From Planctomycetaceae bacterium (GTDB taxonomy: Bacteria; Planctomycetota; Planctomycetia; Pirellulales; Thermoguttaceae), in assembly GCA_031287585.1 (NCBI GenBank), contig JAITST010000515.1:1-17381 (forward strand): 17,381 nt of DNA, given 5' to 3'. Below are positions 7,443 through 14,905 of the stretch, one piece after another. The first letter of the stretch is position 1. The number at the start of each line of letters is the position of its first letter. Position numbers and translations under genes: made by a program. The notes beneath the pieces were generated by a model, which had not been told where the DNA came from, made no database searches, and saw only the letters and a program-made list of their open reading frames with translations.

Positions 7443-8664
7443 ATGACAAATTATGTAAAGACGTTAATCAGTCAAATTAGCCAAATGTTAAAATGGGGGG
7501 GGGGGCGCAGTTTACGGTAAATGCCGTGTTCGCCGTTCTCGTTCGGCTTTTACTTTGGTTGAACTTCTTGTTGTAATCGCCATTATTGGCGTTCTAATCG
7601 CTTTGCTCTTGCCCGCTGTGCAAGCCGCCCGTGAGGCGGCGAGACGTATGCAGTGTTCCAGTAATATGAAACAAGTCGGTATCGGTATGCACAACTTTCA
7701 CGATGTTACCGGAACGTTACCGACTGGTTGTCACAGTGGATTGTCCGCTACAGCCACGCCTACACCTACGACTACCCGGCTGTCCGGTCAATCATGGCTT
7801 TGTCCATACATTGAACAAGTACCGCGTTGGGACGCTATCGTTACCGCAGTCAACAACGGTTCGGTAACCGGTACACCACAACAAATCGCAACAACCGCGT
7901 CTGCCGCTGATCAAACGATGTGGAAGGCGGCGTGGCACGAACACGTTCCAACTTATCTCTGTCCTTCGGACGGTAATCACAAATCTGGCTGGGGTGATTT
8001 ATCACCGGGACGGAACAACACAATGTTATGTGTCGGCGACTTTCCCACCTATTTCGCTGCTGATGCGTTTTTTCGCGGCGCGTTTCATATAGGCGTGTCG
8101 CAGTTACGTTCATTCAATAAATTCACTGACGGTTTGTCTAATACAATTTTGTTTAGCGAAAGCGCGATAAGTGACGGCACTGGTGCTAGTAATAATGATG
8201 GTTTGATTCGCGGCGACATTCGCAAAAATGTTGGGACGACAGTTTTTGGCGGCACGGATGGTTATGCGGCAACGGTATTCACCGCTTGCAACGCAATGGC
8301 TCCAAACAAACGCCAATATGTTACAACAGCATCGAACATTCGGTGTGACCTAACCGGAAAGATGTGGGGAACAGGTTACGTCGGAACAACAATGTTTAAT
8401 ACGATTATGCCGCCGAACAGTGCTTCGTGCAGGGCGAGTACCGGTCCTGGCGACAACACTAATGCAACACGCGGGATTCAAACCGCGACGAGTAATCATT
8501 CGGGCGGAGTGAACGTCGGCTTGGCGGATGGTTCCGTAAAATTTGTAAGTGACACCGTTGATACCGGTAATCTTGATGCCGGTTCTAAAACCGTTGGTGA
8601 GTCGCCATACGGTGTTTGGGGAGCGATGGGTAGTCTCGGAGGCGGCGAATCGAAATCGCTTTGA
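7443..8664 (+). CDS. DUF1559 pseudopilin-like secreted protein, frame broken at a G11 tract
   Basis: A planctomycete-type DUF1559 (SBP_bac_10-like) protein of unknown exact role, exported with a type IV pilin-like N-terminus. The ATG at 7443 has a good ribosome site (GAAAGGA, 7429-7435) and starts MTNYVKTLISQISQMLKW, but then meets eleven G (7495-7505) and stops at 7520. The body of the protein lies in another frame, which is closed upstream by a TAA at 7489-7491. With ten G the two join to give 406 residues: leader, WGGGAVYGK, then SAFTLVELLVV at the prepilin cut site and the hydrophobic helix through LLPAVQAAREAARRMQC. The only start within the unbroken body frame is a TTG at 7555, which would cut into the FTLVE signal. 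The C-terminal signature NHSGGVNVGLADGSVKFVSD is present near 8494-8555. The lipoprotein gene follows at once. Confidence 0.88.
7495..7505 (+). repeat. G11 homopolymer inside the DUF1559 leader
   Basis: Eleven consecutive G within codons 18-21 of the frame from 7443. Ten (or thirteen) G would restore one continuous reading frame through the DUF1559 body; eleven gives a stop at 7518-7520. This is either a phase-variable tract, transcriptional slippage, or a base-count error in the assembly. Confidence 0.9.
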
Positions 8665-8693
8665 CATTCATTAACACAGAAAGGATGGACATT

Positions 8694-9179
8694 ATGAACT
8701 CACTTTATCAAATCGACACGTTGATTACGTGTTTAATCGCAATTGTCTTGTTGAACGGTTGCGGCGGCAAAGACCCGCGTTCGCGTGACCTTGTTCCCGC
8801 ATCGGGCAGCGTTGTGTACAACGGAAAACCGGTTGAGGGCGCGACAGTCGTTTTCTTCAATGAAGACGAACCGTCAAAGCCCGGCGGCAGTGCGGTCACG
8901 GCGAGTGACGGTAAGTTTAAGATTTCGTTGTATGGCGATGGTGACGGAACGTATCCGGGAAATTACGTTGTTACTGTTTCAAAGATTGAAGTCACGAGTA
9001 AACTAACAGACGAACAATTGTTAGATTACGAACTCCAATACAAAGAAATACCGGCGGACAACACCAAAACGGTTTCGTTGTTGCCGGAAAAATACGCAAC
9101 GAAAGCGGCTACCAGTATCCGTTTGACGATTCCGTCCAAAGGCGATAAGGACATAAAAATCGAATTAACGGATAAATAA
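8694..9179 (+). CDS. Small lipoprotein with carboxypeptidase-regulatory-like domain
   Basis: A 161-residue secreted lipoprotein of the kind that commonly follows DUF1559 genes in planctomycetes; its role is unknown. I chose the ATG at 8694 because AGAAAGGA (8678-8685) lies eight bases upstream; the frame is open back to a TTG at 8661, which touches the previous stop. The signal peptide ends in a lipobox-like LLNGC (Cys at residue 22; the Asn at -2 is unusual), followed by GGKDPRSRD. The domain shows the typical G-x-V-x-Y-x-G-x-P-V-x-G-A-x-V-x-F pattern (SGSVVYNGKPVEGATVVFF), then GTYPGNYVVTV, a beta-sandwich of the CarboxypepD_reg/DUF4198 type. It is 29 bases behind the DUF1559 gene and is probably cotranscribed. 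Confidence 0.82.
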   Translation: MNSLYQIDTLITCLIAIVLLNGCGGKDPRSRDLVPASGSVVYNGKPVEGATVVFFNEDEPSKPGGSAVTASDGKFKISLYGDGDGTYPGNYVVTVSKIEVTSKLTDEQLLDYELQYKEIPADNTKTVSLLPEKYATKAATSIRLTIPSKGDKDIKIELTDK

Positions 9180-9186
9180 GCGAAGT

Positions 9187-9224
9187 TGGTGAGCAGCCAG
9201 TAAATTTATACCGGCTGCTCACCA
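9187..9224 (+). terminator. Strong hairpin after the lipoprotein gene
   Basis: A perfect 12-bp stem, TGGTGAGCAGCC (9187-9198) with GGCTGCTCACCA (9213-9224), 14-base loop, starting eight bases after the stop. No T-run follows, so it may act as a 3' stability hairpin or a non-classical terminator. Confidence 0.6.
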
Positions 9225-9388
9225 CCGATTGACACTGATTGCAAAGTCGTTTCTCACAGATAGGTAAGGGTAGATAAGGATATAATATAAAAAACTATCC
9301 TTGTCTGTCCTTACCTACCTGTGAGAAAAATGAAAAATCAATCTATTAAAAATGACTTTGCAAATCGGTGTGACCACCGGATTGACAC
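9221..9388. repeat. Long imperfect inverted repeat flanked by direct repeats (MITE-like)
   Basis: The inner arms, 9250-9282 and 9296-9328, pair over 33 positions around a 13-base loop, with four non-Watson-Crick positions: three would be G-U in RNA and one A-C. Outer arms are GATTGCAAAGTC (9237-9248) and GACTTTGCAAATC (9354-9366). The whole is bracketed by ACCACCGATTGACAC (9221-9235) and ACCACCGGATTGACAC (9373-9388), one base different. There is no coding capacity inside. The layout resembles a small non-autonomous mobile element with a target duplication, or a structured RNA. Confidence 0.6.
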
Positions 9389-9410
9389 GGTACGTAATTG
9401 TTGGTACAAC
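9382..9410 (+). promoter_or_regulatory. Sigma-70-like promoter for the isomerase/oxidoreductase pair
   Basis: TTGACA at 9382-9387, a 17-base spacer, and TACAAC at 9405-9410 (4 of 6). Its -35 box lies inside the right-hand direct repeat of the inverted-repeat element. The left copy of the repeat also holds TTGACA (9229-9234) but has no -10 behind it. Confidence 0.5.
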
Positions 9411-9490
9411 TAGGAGTACGTTAAATTTATTGCCATGAAACTTTGCAATAAAATTTGTATATGACATAACAATCACAAGGAGAACAAAAT

Positions 9491-10321
9491 ATGGGTAAAA
9501 TTGGGATAGGTCTCAATTTGGAAGCAGTCCGAACGTCGCACAAATCTTTTGAGTGGGGCGTTCAGTTTGCCGCCGAGTTGGGATATGAATACATTGAGCC
9601 AATGGTACATTGGGGACGTGAACTACTCAGCGAAGCGCGGTATTTTCATAGCGTGTCAATGCTTGACGACCCGTTTCGGATCCGTGATTGTGTTGAAAAA
9701 CACGGTCTGAAACTTTCCGCGTTGTCGTCGCACAGTCAGTTATCGAAACCTGAAATCGCCGTTGAATATCTGAAACAAGCGTCACGGTTTGCGAAAGAAT
9801 GCGGTGCGTCTGTCATCAATACTCACGAAGGACACAAGCAGACGTGGACAACGGAAGAAGAAGATTTTGTCCTCATTAAATACTCTATCACCGAAGCGGA
9901 AAAAGTTGCTTCACGGAGAGGAATCAAAATCGGACTGGAAATGCACCAGACGTATTCGTTGATTCCTGAAAAATACGACCGTATTATGAATCTTGTCAAA
10001 TCGCCGTATGTCGGCGCGAATTTCGATACGGGAAATGCGTACCTTGGCGGTCAAGACCCGGTCGCGTGGCTGGATAGAATCAAGCATCGTCTTGTTCACA
10101 TGCACGCGAAAGATATTTCCGTTGCGCAATCCGACGCGGAACGCGGTAAAGTTATGGGAACGGCAGTCGGTTGTGCTTGTGGTGACGGCGTGATTGATTG
10201 GGCTGCCGTCGCCGCGATATTGAAGCCGTTACCGCAAGATATTGTTTTGAGTGTTGAGTGCGGTACACTCGACCAAGCAGCCAGAAGCGTTGAACACTTG
10301 CGAAAAGTTATCAATAGTTAA
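9491..10321 (+). CDS. Sugar phosphate isomerase/epimerase family protein (xylose isomerase-like TIM barrel)
   Basis: A 276-residue cytoplasmic TIM barrel of the AP_endonuc_2/xylose-isomerase-like clan, which usually isomerises or epimerises a sugar or keto-sugar using a divalent metal. The likely metal ligands are all present at the ends of the barrel strands: E150 (IGLEMH), D179 (NFDTGN), H205 (VHMHAKD) and E256 (SVECG). The start is ATG 9491 with an AAGGAG site at 9477-9482. There is no signal peptide, although its partner is exported. It is 33 bases ahead of the Gfo/Idh/MocA gene, a pairing common in planctomycete carbohydrate clusters, which suggests they act on the same oxidised sugar. 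The exact substrate is not readable. Confidence 0.88.
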   Translation: MGKIGIGLNLEAVRTSHKSFEWGVQFAAELGYEYIEPMVHWGRELLSEARYFHSVSMLDDPFRIRDCVEKHGLKLSALSSHSQLSKPEIAVEYLKQASRFAKECGASVINTHEGHKQTWTTEEEDFVLIKYSITEAEKVASRRGIKIGLEMHQTYSLIPEKYDRIMNLVKSPYVGANFDTGNAYLGGQDPVAWLDRIKHRLVHMHAKDISVAQSDAERGKVMGTAVGCACGDGVIDWAAVAAILKPLPQDIVLSVECGTLDQAARSVEHLRKVINS

Positions 10322-10354
10322 TGGTTCATTCATCTACAACAGAAAGGTTTTATT

Positions 10355-11692
10355 ATGTACAATCAAAAAACAACACGCCGTCAACTTCTGAAAGCCGCCG
10401 CCATAACGGTTGCGGTACCGACGTTGATTCCGCGTACTGTCTTTGCCGACATTGCGGCAAAACGCCCCGGAGCCAATGACCGTATCGGTCTTGCTGGTAT
10501 TGGAGTTGGTCGTCAGGGCAACGGTGTTTTCGGTGCAGCCGCCAGCGACAAACGTACCGAGGTTATCTGCGTTTGCGATGTTTGGAAAAAACGGGCAAAC
10601 GACATTGCGGCGAAACACAAAGTCTCACCGGAAAACGTTTACCAAGATTACCGCAAAGTCATCGAACGTACCGATGTTGACGCGATAGTTACCGCAACAC
10701 CGGAACATTGGCGGTCGCTGATTTGTGTCAACGCGGCTTTGGCTGGCAAACACTTATACGTCGAGAAGCCGATTACGTTGACAATCGAAGACGGCGTGTT
10801 GATGCGGAAAGCCGCGAAGAAAACGGGTATCGTTTTTCAATGCGGAAGTATGCAACGGTCAATGGTGCCGAACTATCTCGTGTGCAAGTTCATTCGCGAA
10901 GGTGGACTTGGCAAAGTTACAGAGGTGATTTGTGCGAACTACGAATCGCCGTGGCTCAACAACTTGCCCGCGCAGAATATTCCTGAAGGTCTCGACTGGG
11001 ATATGTGGTGTGGACCGGCGGAACCGGTGCCGTTCAATAACGACCTGTTCACGCCGCGGGCGAAACCGGGTTGGTTGTCGTTCCGAAATTATTCGGGCGG
11101 CGAAATGACTGGTTGGGGAACTCACGGATTTGACCAGATTCAGTGTGCGTTGGGAATGGACGACACGGGACCGATTGAGATTATCGTCGAAGGCAGTAAG
11201 TTAGAACCGCCAACGTACAACGAGTCAACAGATAAGAAAGTTGGTGACGAACTCTGTTCAAAACCAGCACTTGCGTTCCGTTACGCGAACGGTGTAACGG
11301 TAAAGTTAGCAAGGGCGGTGAACTGGAGCAGCGGTGACAGAGGCGGCGGTTTGATAATTGGCGAGAAAGGCAAGATAGAAATTTCGCGGAACAAGTTCGT
11401 TTGTGAACCGAAAGAACTAGCGGACGAGTTTATGAAGGAACACGCCGGAACAAAATTACCGTCACACACGACCAACTGGATCAACTGTATCTACGACGGC
11501 AAACAAACAATCGGCAATTTGGAAACGGGCATCCGCACCGCGACGATTTGTCATATTTTGAACATCGCCCGGTATTTGGGACGTAACTTGAAGTGGGACC
11601 CGGTGAAAGAAGAATTTACCGGTGATGCCGAAGCCAACACATGGCTCCGCCGCGAACATCGGAAAGGTTTCGAGCAACCGACTGTTTCGTAG
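10355..11692 (+). CDS. Gfo/Idh/MocA family oxidoreductase with Tat signal
   Basis: A 445-residue NAD(P)-dependent oxidoreductase acting on a sugar or cyclitol. The N-terminus carries a twin-arginine signal (TTRRQLLKAAAITVAVPTLI), so it is exported folded, as with many planctomycete members. The Rossmann fold shows GLAGIGVGRQG, the strand VICVCD, and the EKP motif (YVEKPITL) with K138. The C-terminal domain has MTGWGTHGFDQIQ, with H257 and D260 in the usual active-site position. The length is typical of exported members. The ribosome site AGAAAGG (10341-10347) precedes ATG 10355. It follows the isomerase-like gene closely, so the two form an operon ended by the hairpin at 11727. Confidence 0.92.
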   Translation: MYNQKTTRRQLLKAAAITVAVPTLIPRTVFADIAAKRPGANDRIGLAGIGVGRQGNGVFGAAASDKRTEVICVCDVWKKRANDIAAKHKVSPENVYQDYRKVIERTDVDAIVTATPEHWRSLICVNAALAGKHLYVEKPITLTIEDGVLMRKAAKKTGIVFQCGSMQRSMVPNYLVCKFIREGGLGKVTEVICANYESPWLNNLPAQNIPEGLDWDMWCGPAEPVPFNNDLFTPRAKPGWLSFRNYSGGEMTGWGTHGFDQIQCALGMDDTGPIEIIVEGSKLEPPTYNESTDKKVGDELCSKPALAFRYANGVTVKLARAVNWSSGDRGGGLIIGEKGKIEISRNKFVCEPKELADEFMKEHAGTKLPSHTTNWINCIYDGKQTIGNLETGIRTATICHILNIARYLGRNLKWDPVKEEFTGDAEANTWLRREHRKGFEQPTVS

Positions 11693-11726
11693 TGGGTAGT
11701 TTATGTACCGAATACGGTTGAAATTA

Positions 11727-11756
11727 CGCGCACGTAACACAAGAGTTACGTGCGCG
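11727..11756. terminator. Hairpin between convergent genes, likely bidirectional terminator
   Basis: A perfect 12-bp stem, CGCGCACGTAAC (11727-11738) with GTTACGTGCGCG (11745-11756), six-base loop. It lies 34 bases after the oxidoreductase stop and 42 bases from the end of the convergent DUF1573 gene. A run of T (about 11780-11787) lies well downstream, so it is not a textbook intrinsic terminator. Confidence 0.65.
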
Positions 11757-11798
11757 ATGTGCCGCGTTTCTAATTTGTGTTTTTTTGTTGTTACGTAA

Positions 11799-12260
11799 TC
11801 ATTCGGTGGGAGCGGACAAGACCTTTGCGATGGTCAAAACGGTAAATGTCGAAACGTAATCGTCTCCCTTTTTCGTGTACATCACCACAATACTGTTTCT
11901 CACGTCGCCCATTTTTCCCGACATATCGGTACGAAAAACAAGGGAAACCCGACTACCCGGCAAAATGTCTTGTTCCGGTAAGTCAATTTCCGTGCAAGAG
12001 GTGCAACTCGGAACCGCACATTTCAACACGATTGTTTCGGATAAATTGTTGACAAGTTCCACCGTCCCTGAAACCGTCGTTTCGGACACCGTGCCAAAGT
12101 CAATTACCGGCGGTATTACCGTTACGGAATTTACCGCTTCATCAGATTTTTCTTGCGGTTCGCCGTTCGGAAAAACGCCGACAAACAAGCTGATGAACGC
12201 TCCTTGAAGAAGAACGAACAACAAGAGAAAGAACTTTATGTCCAACAAATTATTTTTCAT
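11799..12260 (-). CDS. DUF1573 domain membrane-anchored protein
   Basis: A 153-residue protein with an N-terminal membrane anchor (about residues 9-29, FFLLLFVLLQGAFISLFVGV) and an extracytoplasmic immunoglobulin-like DUF1573 domain (about 50-140). The domain markers are IDFGTVSE, an NNLSETIVL strand, a cysteine motif PSCTSC where family members usually have SCGC, LPGSRVSLVF and GDVRNSIVV. Its function is unknown; DUF1573 proteins are abundant and mostly surface-located. The ATG at 12260 overlaps the end of the TPR gene by 11 bases (GATGAAAAATAA), so translation is probably coupled and the two likely work together at the membrane. Confidence 0.82.
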   Translation of the reverse strand: MKNNLLDIKFFLLLFVLLQGAFISLFVGVFPNGEPQEKSDEAVNSVTVIPPVIDFGTVSETTVSGTVELVNNLSETIVLKCAVPSCTSCTEIDLPEQDILPGSRVSLVFRTDMSGKMGDVRNSIVVMYTKKGDDYVSTFTVLTIAKVLSAPTE

Positions 12261-13506
12261 CGTCTGAACCTTGCGTATCGTTGTTATTGGAGCGGGAACG
12301 TTTCAAATGCCGGGCGTAAAGGAAAACGAGGAGCAAAACGAATGAAATATCTAACACAACCAGAGCGATTAGGAGCGGTGTCCAAAAAACTTTTTCGGGT
12401 AACTTAAAATCGTTATTTCTTTTCCAACCGCTCGCCGCACGATCAGCGGCATTTTGGGCATTCATCTTTGCCGTTTCCTTTAACTTCTTAATGCTATCAG
12501 AGAGCAATGCCTCCGGAACGTCAAAATCAACGATTTTGTTCCACATTTCCGCCGCCATTTCATGTTCATCCAGATGATTGTAGATAGATGCCGTCGCGCG
12601 TAAAATTTCCAACGCATCAACATCGTTGGGATGTGCTTTAATGTAACGCAAAAGAAATTCCAATACCTCTTTCGGTTTTTCCATGTTACAGCAATGATGT
12701 GAATAATTGAGCAACGAGATAGGGTCATCCATCATTTCCGGACACAATTCGACAACTTTCTTATAGGTCTCAAACGCTTTTTCGTCATTACGGCAACCAA
12801 TCGCAAACTGTTCGCCGCAAATACCGATGCACTGACGTTTGTCAGGATATTTTTTGATAAGCCGTTCCAGACATCGCACGCCGTCTTCTTCCTTTTCAAA
12901 ATAAGCCAACTGCGTATCAATATAAAACATTTGGTCGCGGGTTAAATCTTTGCGTTTTTGTGCTTTCTTCAACGCCTCTATCGCTAATGGATAGGCGGGA
13001 CGGTGGTCTTTTATTGCTCCAGTGTACCAATTTAATGCGTCAACATATTGATACGGTGTGAGGGAGGGATTATCAAGTAAATCACGCAACAAATTGAGAG
13101 TGTACGGTATGCTCTCTTCTTTTTCCATGCCTTCAAACAGTGCCCAAGATTTAATCAGAAAGCCCTTGACGTGGATCGGATACTTTTCCATTTTAACCAA
13201 TAATTTTTGAAACCTTATATGGTCAATCCCCGTCTCTGGGGTAAGTCCCTCTTCATTCATAAATTGCATTATCATCTTTTCAGAATCCGCAAACTGCGGA
13301 TCCCATGTAGTCCAGACCAACTCCTCGACCCCCGTAATTTTATGCTTATCCATCGCCTTCTGCATCTCTGCCATAGGCGGTGCAGGCGGAGAAAGACAAT
13401 TCGCCGTTATTTGCATTTTGGACATCAAAATTGTTGCAAAACAGTGATGATCAAAAATACAGGTGCTGAATAACGACACGACGAGAGAAACACAAATTAA
13501 CCTCAT
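12250..13506 (-). CDS. TPR-repeat protein with signal peptide and C-terminal membrane anchor
   Basis: 418 residues. Signal peptide at 1-24 (MRLICVSLVVSLFSTCIFDH and on), then a helical body of tetratricopeptide-like pairs (for example ALNWYTGAIKDHRPAYPLAI, AFETYKKVVELCP, VLEFLLRYIKAHPNDVDALE, MAAEMWNKIVDFDVP), a Lys-rich linker, a membrane helix at about 373-398 (FWTPLLIALVVLDISFVLLL) and a basic cytoplasmic tail ending GSDDEK. The topology puts the TPR part outside the cytoplasm as a protein-binding scaffold. ATG 13506 has an AAAGGA site just upstream. The partner is unknown, but the overlapping DUF1573 gene is the obvious candidate. Confidence 0.8.
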   Translation of the reverse strand: MRLICVSLVVSLFSTCIFDHHCFATILMSKMQITANCLSPPAPPMAEMQKAMDKHKITGVEELVWTTWDPQFADSEKMIMQFMNEEGLTPETGIDHIRFQKLLVKMEKYPIHVKGFLIKSWALFEGMEKEESIPYTLNLLRDLLDNPSLTPYQYVDALNWYTGAIKDHRPAYPLAIEALKKAQKRKDLTRDQMFYIDTQLAYFEKEEDGVRCLERLIKKYPDKRQCIGICGEQFAIGCRNDEKAFETYKKVVELCPEMMDDPISLLNYSHHCCNMEKPKEVLEFLLRYIKAHPNDVDALEILRATASIYNHLDEHEMAAEMWNKIVDFDVPEALLSDSIKKLKETAKMNAQNAADRAASGWKRNNDFKLPEKVFWTPLLIALVVLDISFVLLLVFLYARHLKRSRSNNNDTQGSDDEK

Positions 13507-13586
13507 TATTTATCCTTTCAAGTGAATGGTAACAAACGGATGCACGATCAAAGAATATATCTAACTTGTCACGATTGAAAATTACG
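13507..13586. other. Promoter-region DNA of the TPR gene
   Basis: It holds the ribosome site of the 13506 gene. I could not pick a confident -35/-10 pair. A 5-bp-plus-5-bp interrupted palindrome lies further upstream at 13658-13687 (GTAAC, GTCGG / CCGAC, GTTAC) and may end the sigma-54 activator transcript. Confidence 0.35.
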
Positions 13587-13903
13587 TTACATAATAACAA
13601 GCGGTAACGAAGCGGCTAGTGAAATTTTGCTGGCGCGCAGTGTTGACTTTACCCAGCGTAACATCGTCGGAGTACCGACTACGTTACCGCCTGTCATACC
13701 GAACACGATAGTAAAGTGGGTAACGCAATCTTCGACCGTGACCAGCATATAACCGCTTTTCGGTTTCGCCAAGTACAGTTTTTAAGTATGACATCCTTCC
13801 GAAAAACCGCAATAGTGGGCTTGCCTTCTTTCCCAAAAAACAGCAAACCCGCTTATCGTTGGGCGATTTCATCGTTGTTGCCGTTGACGTTACACGCTTT
13901 CTC
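13587..13903 (-). pseudogene. Possible decayed gene downstream of the sigma-54 activator
   Basis: No intact gene is convincing, but two minus-strand pieces look protein-like in different frames. One reads AGLLFFGKEGKPTIAVFRKD and on to VILK (about 13775-13845). The other, 13587-13772, reads LAKPKSGYMLVTVEDCVTHF and on to a stop. They adjoin at an A5 tract (minus strand CTTAAAAACTG), where a one-base shift would merge them. A further piece, CNVNGNNDEIAQR, is cut off by a stop upstream. Family not recognised. A 62-codon frame at 13684-13872 is the competing reading. Confidence 0.3.
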
Positions 13904-14905
13904 TCACCGCCGTTTATACTCCCCGCTCTTAATTTTGTACTGTTCGATTTTGTAACGCAAAATCCTTGCTGTTGTTCCTAGCGATTGTGCCGCCAGTGTT
14001 TGGTTTCCGGTGTATTTTTTTAGTGCTTCACGTATCATTTCTTCTTCCAACGCCGCTACCCGTTCCGCTAACGTTGTTATTTCTTTTGCGTGGTTTTTGT
14101 TGAAGTCTGTGATTATTCTTGGCGGTAAGTACGATGCCTGAATCGTGTTTCCCTGACACAACAGCACGGCGCGTTCAATCGCGTTTTCCAGTTCACGGAC
14201 ATTGCCCGACCACTTATAACCTACCAGCATCTCCGCCGCTTCGCTGCTGATTTTTATTCCTTCGCGTTTCATCTTTCGGCTATACTTCTCGACAAAAAAT
14301 TTCGCCAGTGGTATGATGTCGCGCATTCGTTCGCGGAGCGGCGGGATTACGATTGGGAACACGTTGATTCGATAATAGATGTCTTCACGGAAACGACCGG
14401 TCGTTATCGCGTTTTCCAAATCAACGTTTGTCGCGCAGATAAATCTGATGTCCGCGTTTTGAACTACCGTACTTCCGACACGTTCATACGTTCGTTCTTG
14501 TAACAGACGCAGCAGTTTGACCTGAATTGCCGGACTGAAGTCACCGATTTCGTCGAGGAACAACGTTCCGCCAGCTGCCTCCTCAATTCGCCCTTTCCGC
14601 ATCGCAATCGCACCAGTGAACGAACCTCGCTCGTGTCCGAACAACTCACTTTCGAGCAAACTCTCGTTCAGTGACGCACAGTTCACACGCGCAAAGGGAT
14701 TGTCCGCACGGTCACTTGCATCGTGTACCGCCTGCGCGACAAGTTCCTTTCCGGTACCTGATTCACCGCGTATGAGAACGGTTGTATCGCTGTGGGCAAC
14801 TTGTGCTATCGCGTTGTAAACGTCAAGCATCTGCGGCGAGTCACCAATCATATTTGTAGGACGATACGGGCGGGCTGACTTTTTTGTAATTTTTTTAGAC
14901 GGCAT
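13904..14905 (-). CDS. Sigma-54-dependent transcriptional activator without sensor domain
   Basis: A 333-residue AAA+ enhancer-binding protein that remodels sigma-54 RNA polymerase. In order: a short basic N-terminus (1-18), Walker A GESGTGKE (47-54), the sigma-54 contact loop GSFTGA (94-99; the usual form is GAFTGA), Walker B GTLFLDEI (113-120), sensor I ATN (158-160), the arginine-finger region GRFREDIYYR (170-179), sensor II GNVRELEN (234-241), and a Fis-type helix-turn-helix (about 292-326, GNQTLAAQSLGTTARILRYK). No receiver, GAF or PAS domain precedes the AAA+ part, as in PspF, so control must come from elsewhere, such as a partner protein or expression level. It is divergent from a type III glutamine synthetase that has a sigma-54 promoter, which makes that gene its likely target. 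The start is the first ATG (14905). Confidence 0.93.
   Translation of the reverse strand: MPSKKITKKSARPYRPTNMIGDSPQMLDVYNAIAQVAHSDTTVLIRGESGTGKELVAQAVHDASDRADNPFARVNCASLNESLLESELFGHERGSFTGAIAMRKGRIEEAAGGTLFLDEIGDFSPAIQVKLLRLLQERTYERVGSTVVQNADIRFICATNVDLENAITTGRFREDIYYRINVFPIVIPPLRERMRDIIPLAKFFVEKYSRKMKREGIKISSEAAEMLVGYKWSGNVRELENAIERAVLLCQGNTIQASYLPPRIITDFNKNHAKEITTLAERVAALEEEMIREALKKYTGNQTLAAQSLGTTARILRYKIEQYKIKSGEYKRR

Noticed and set aside
7011..7520. A 169-codon plus-strand frame across the end of the GH127 gene and its spacer
   Set aside because: Its first part is a shadow of the GH127 gene and its middle is spacer DNA with promoter and hairpins; only its last 25 codons (from ATG 7443) are likely translated, as the DUF1559 leader.
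8661..8693. TTG at 8661 as the lipoprotein start, and the TTGACA there as a -35 box
   Set aside because: The ATG at 8694 has a well-spaced AGAAAGGA site and puts the signal peptide at the N-terminus; no -10 box follows the TTGACA.
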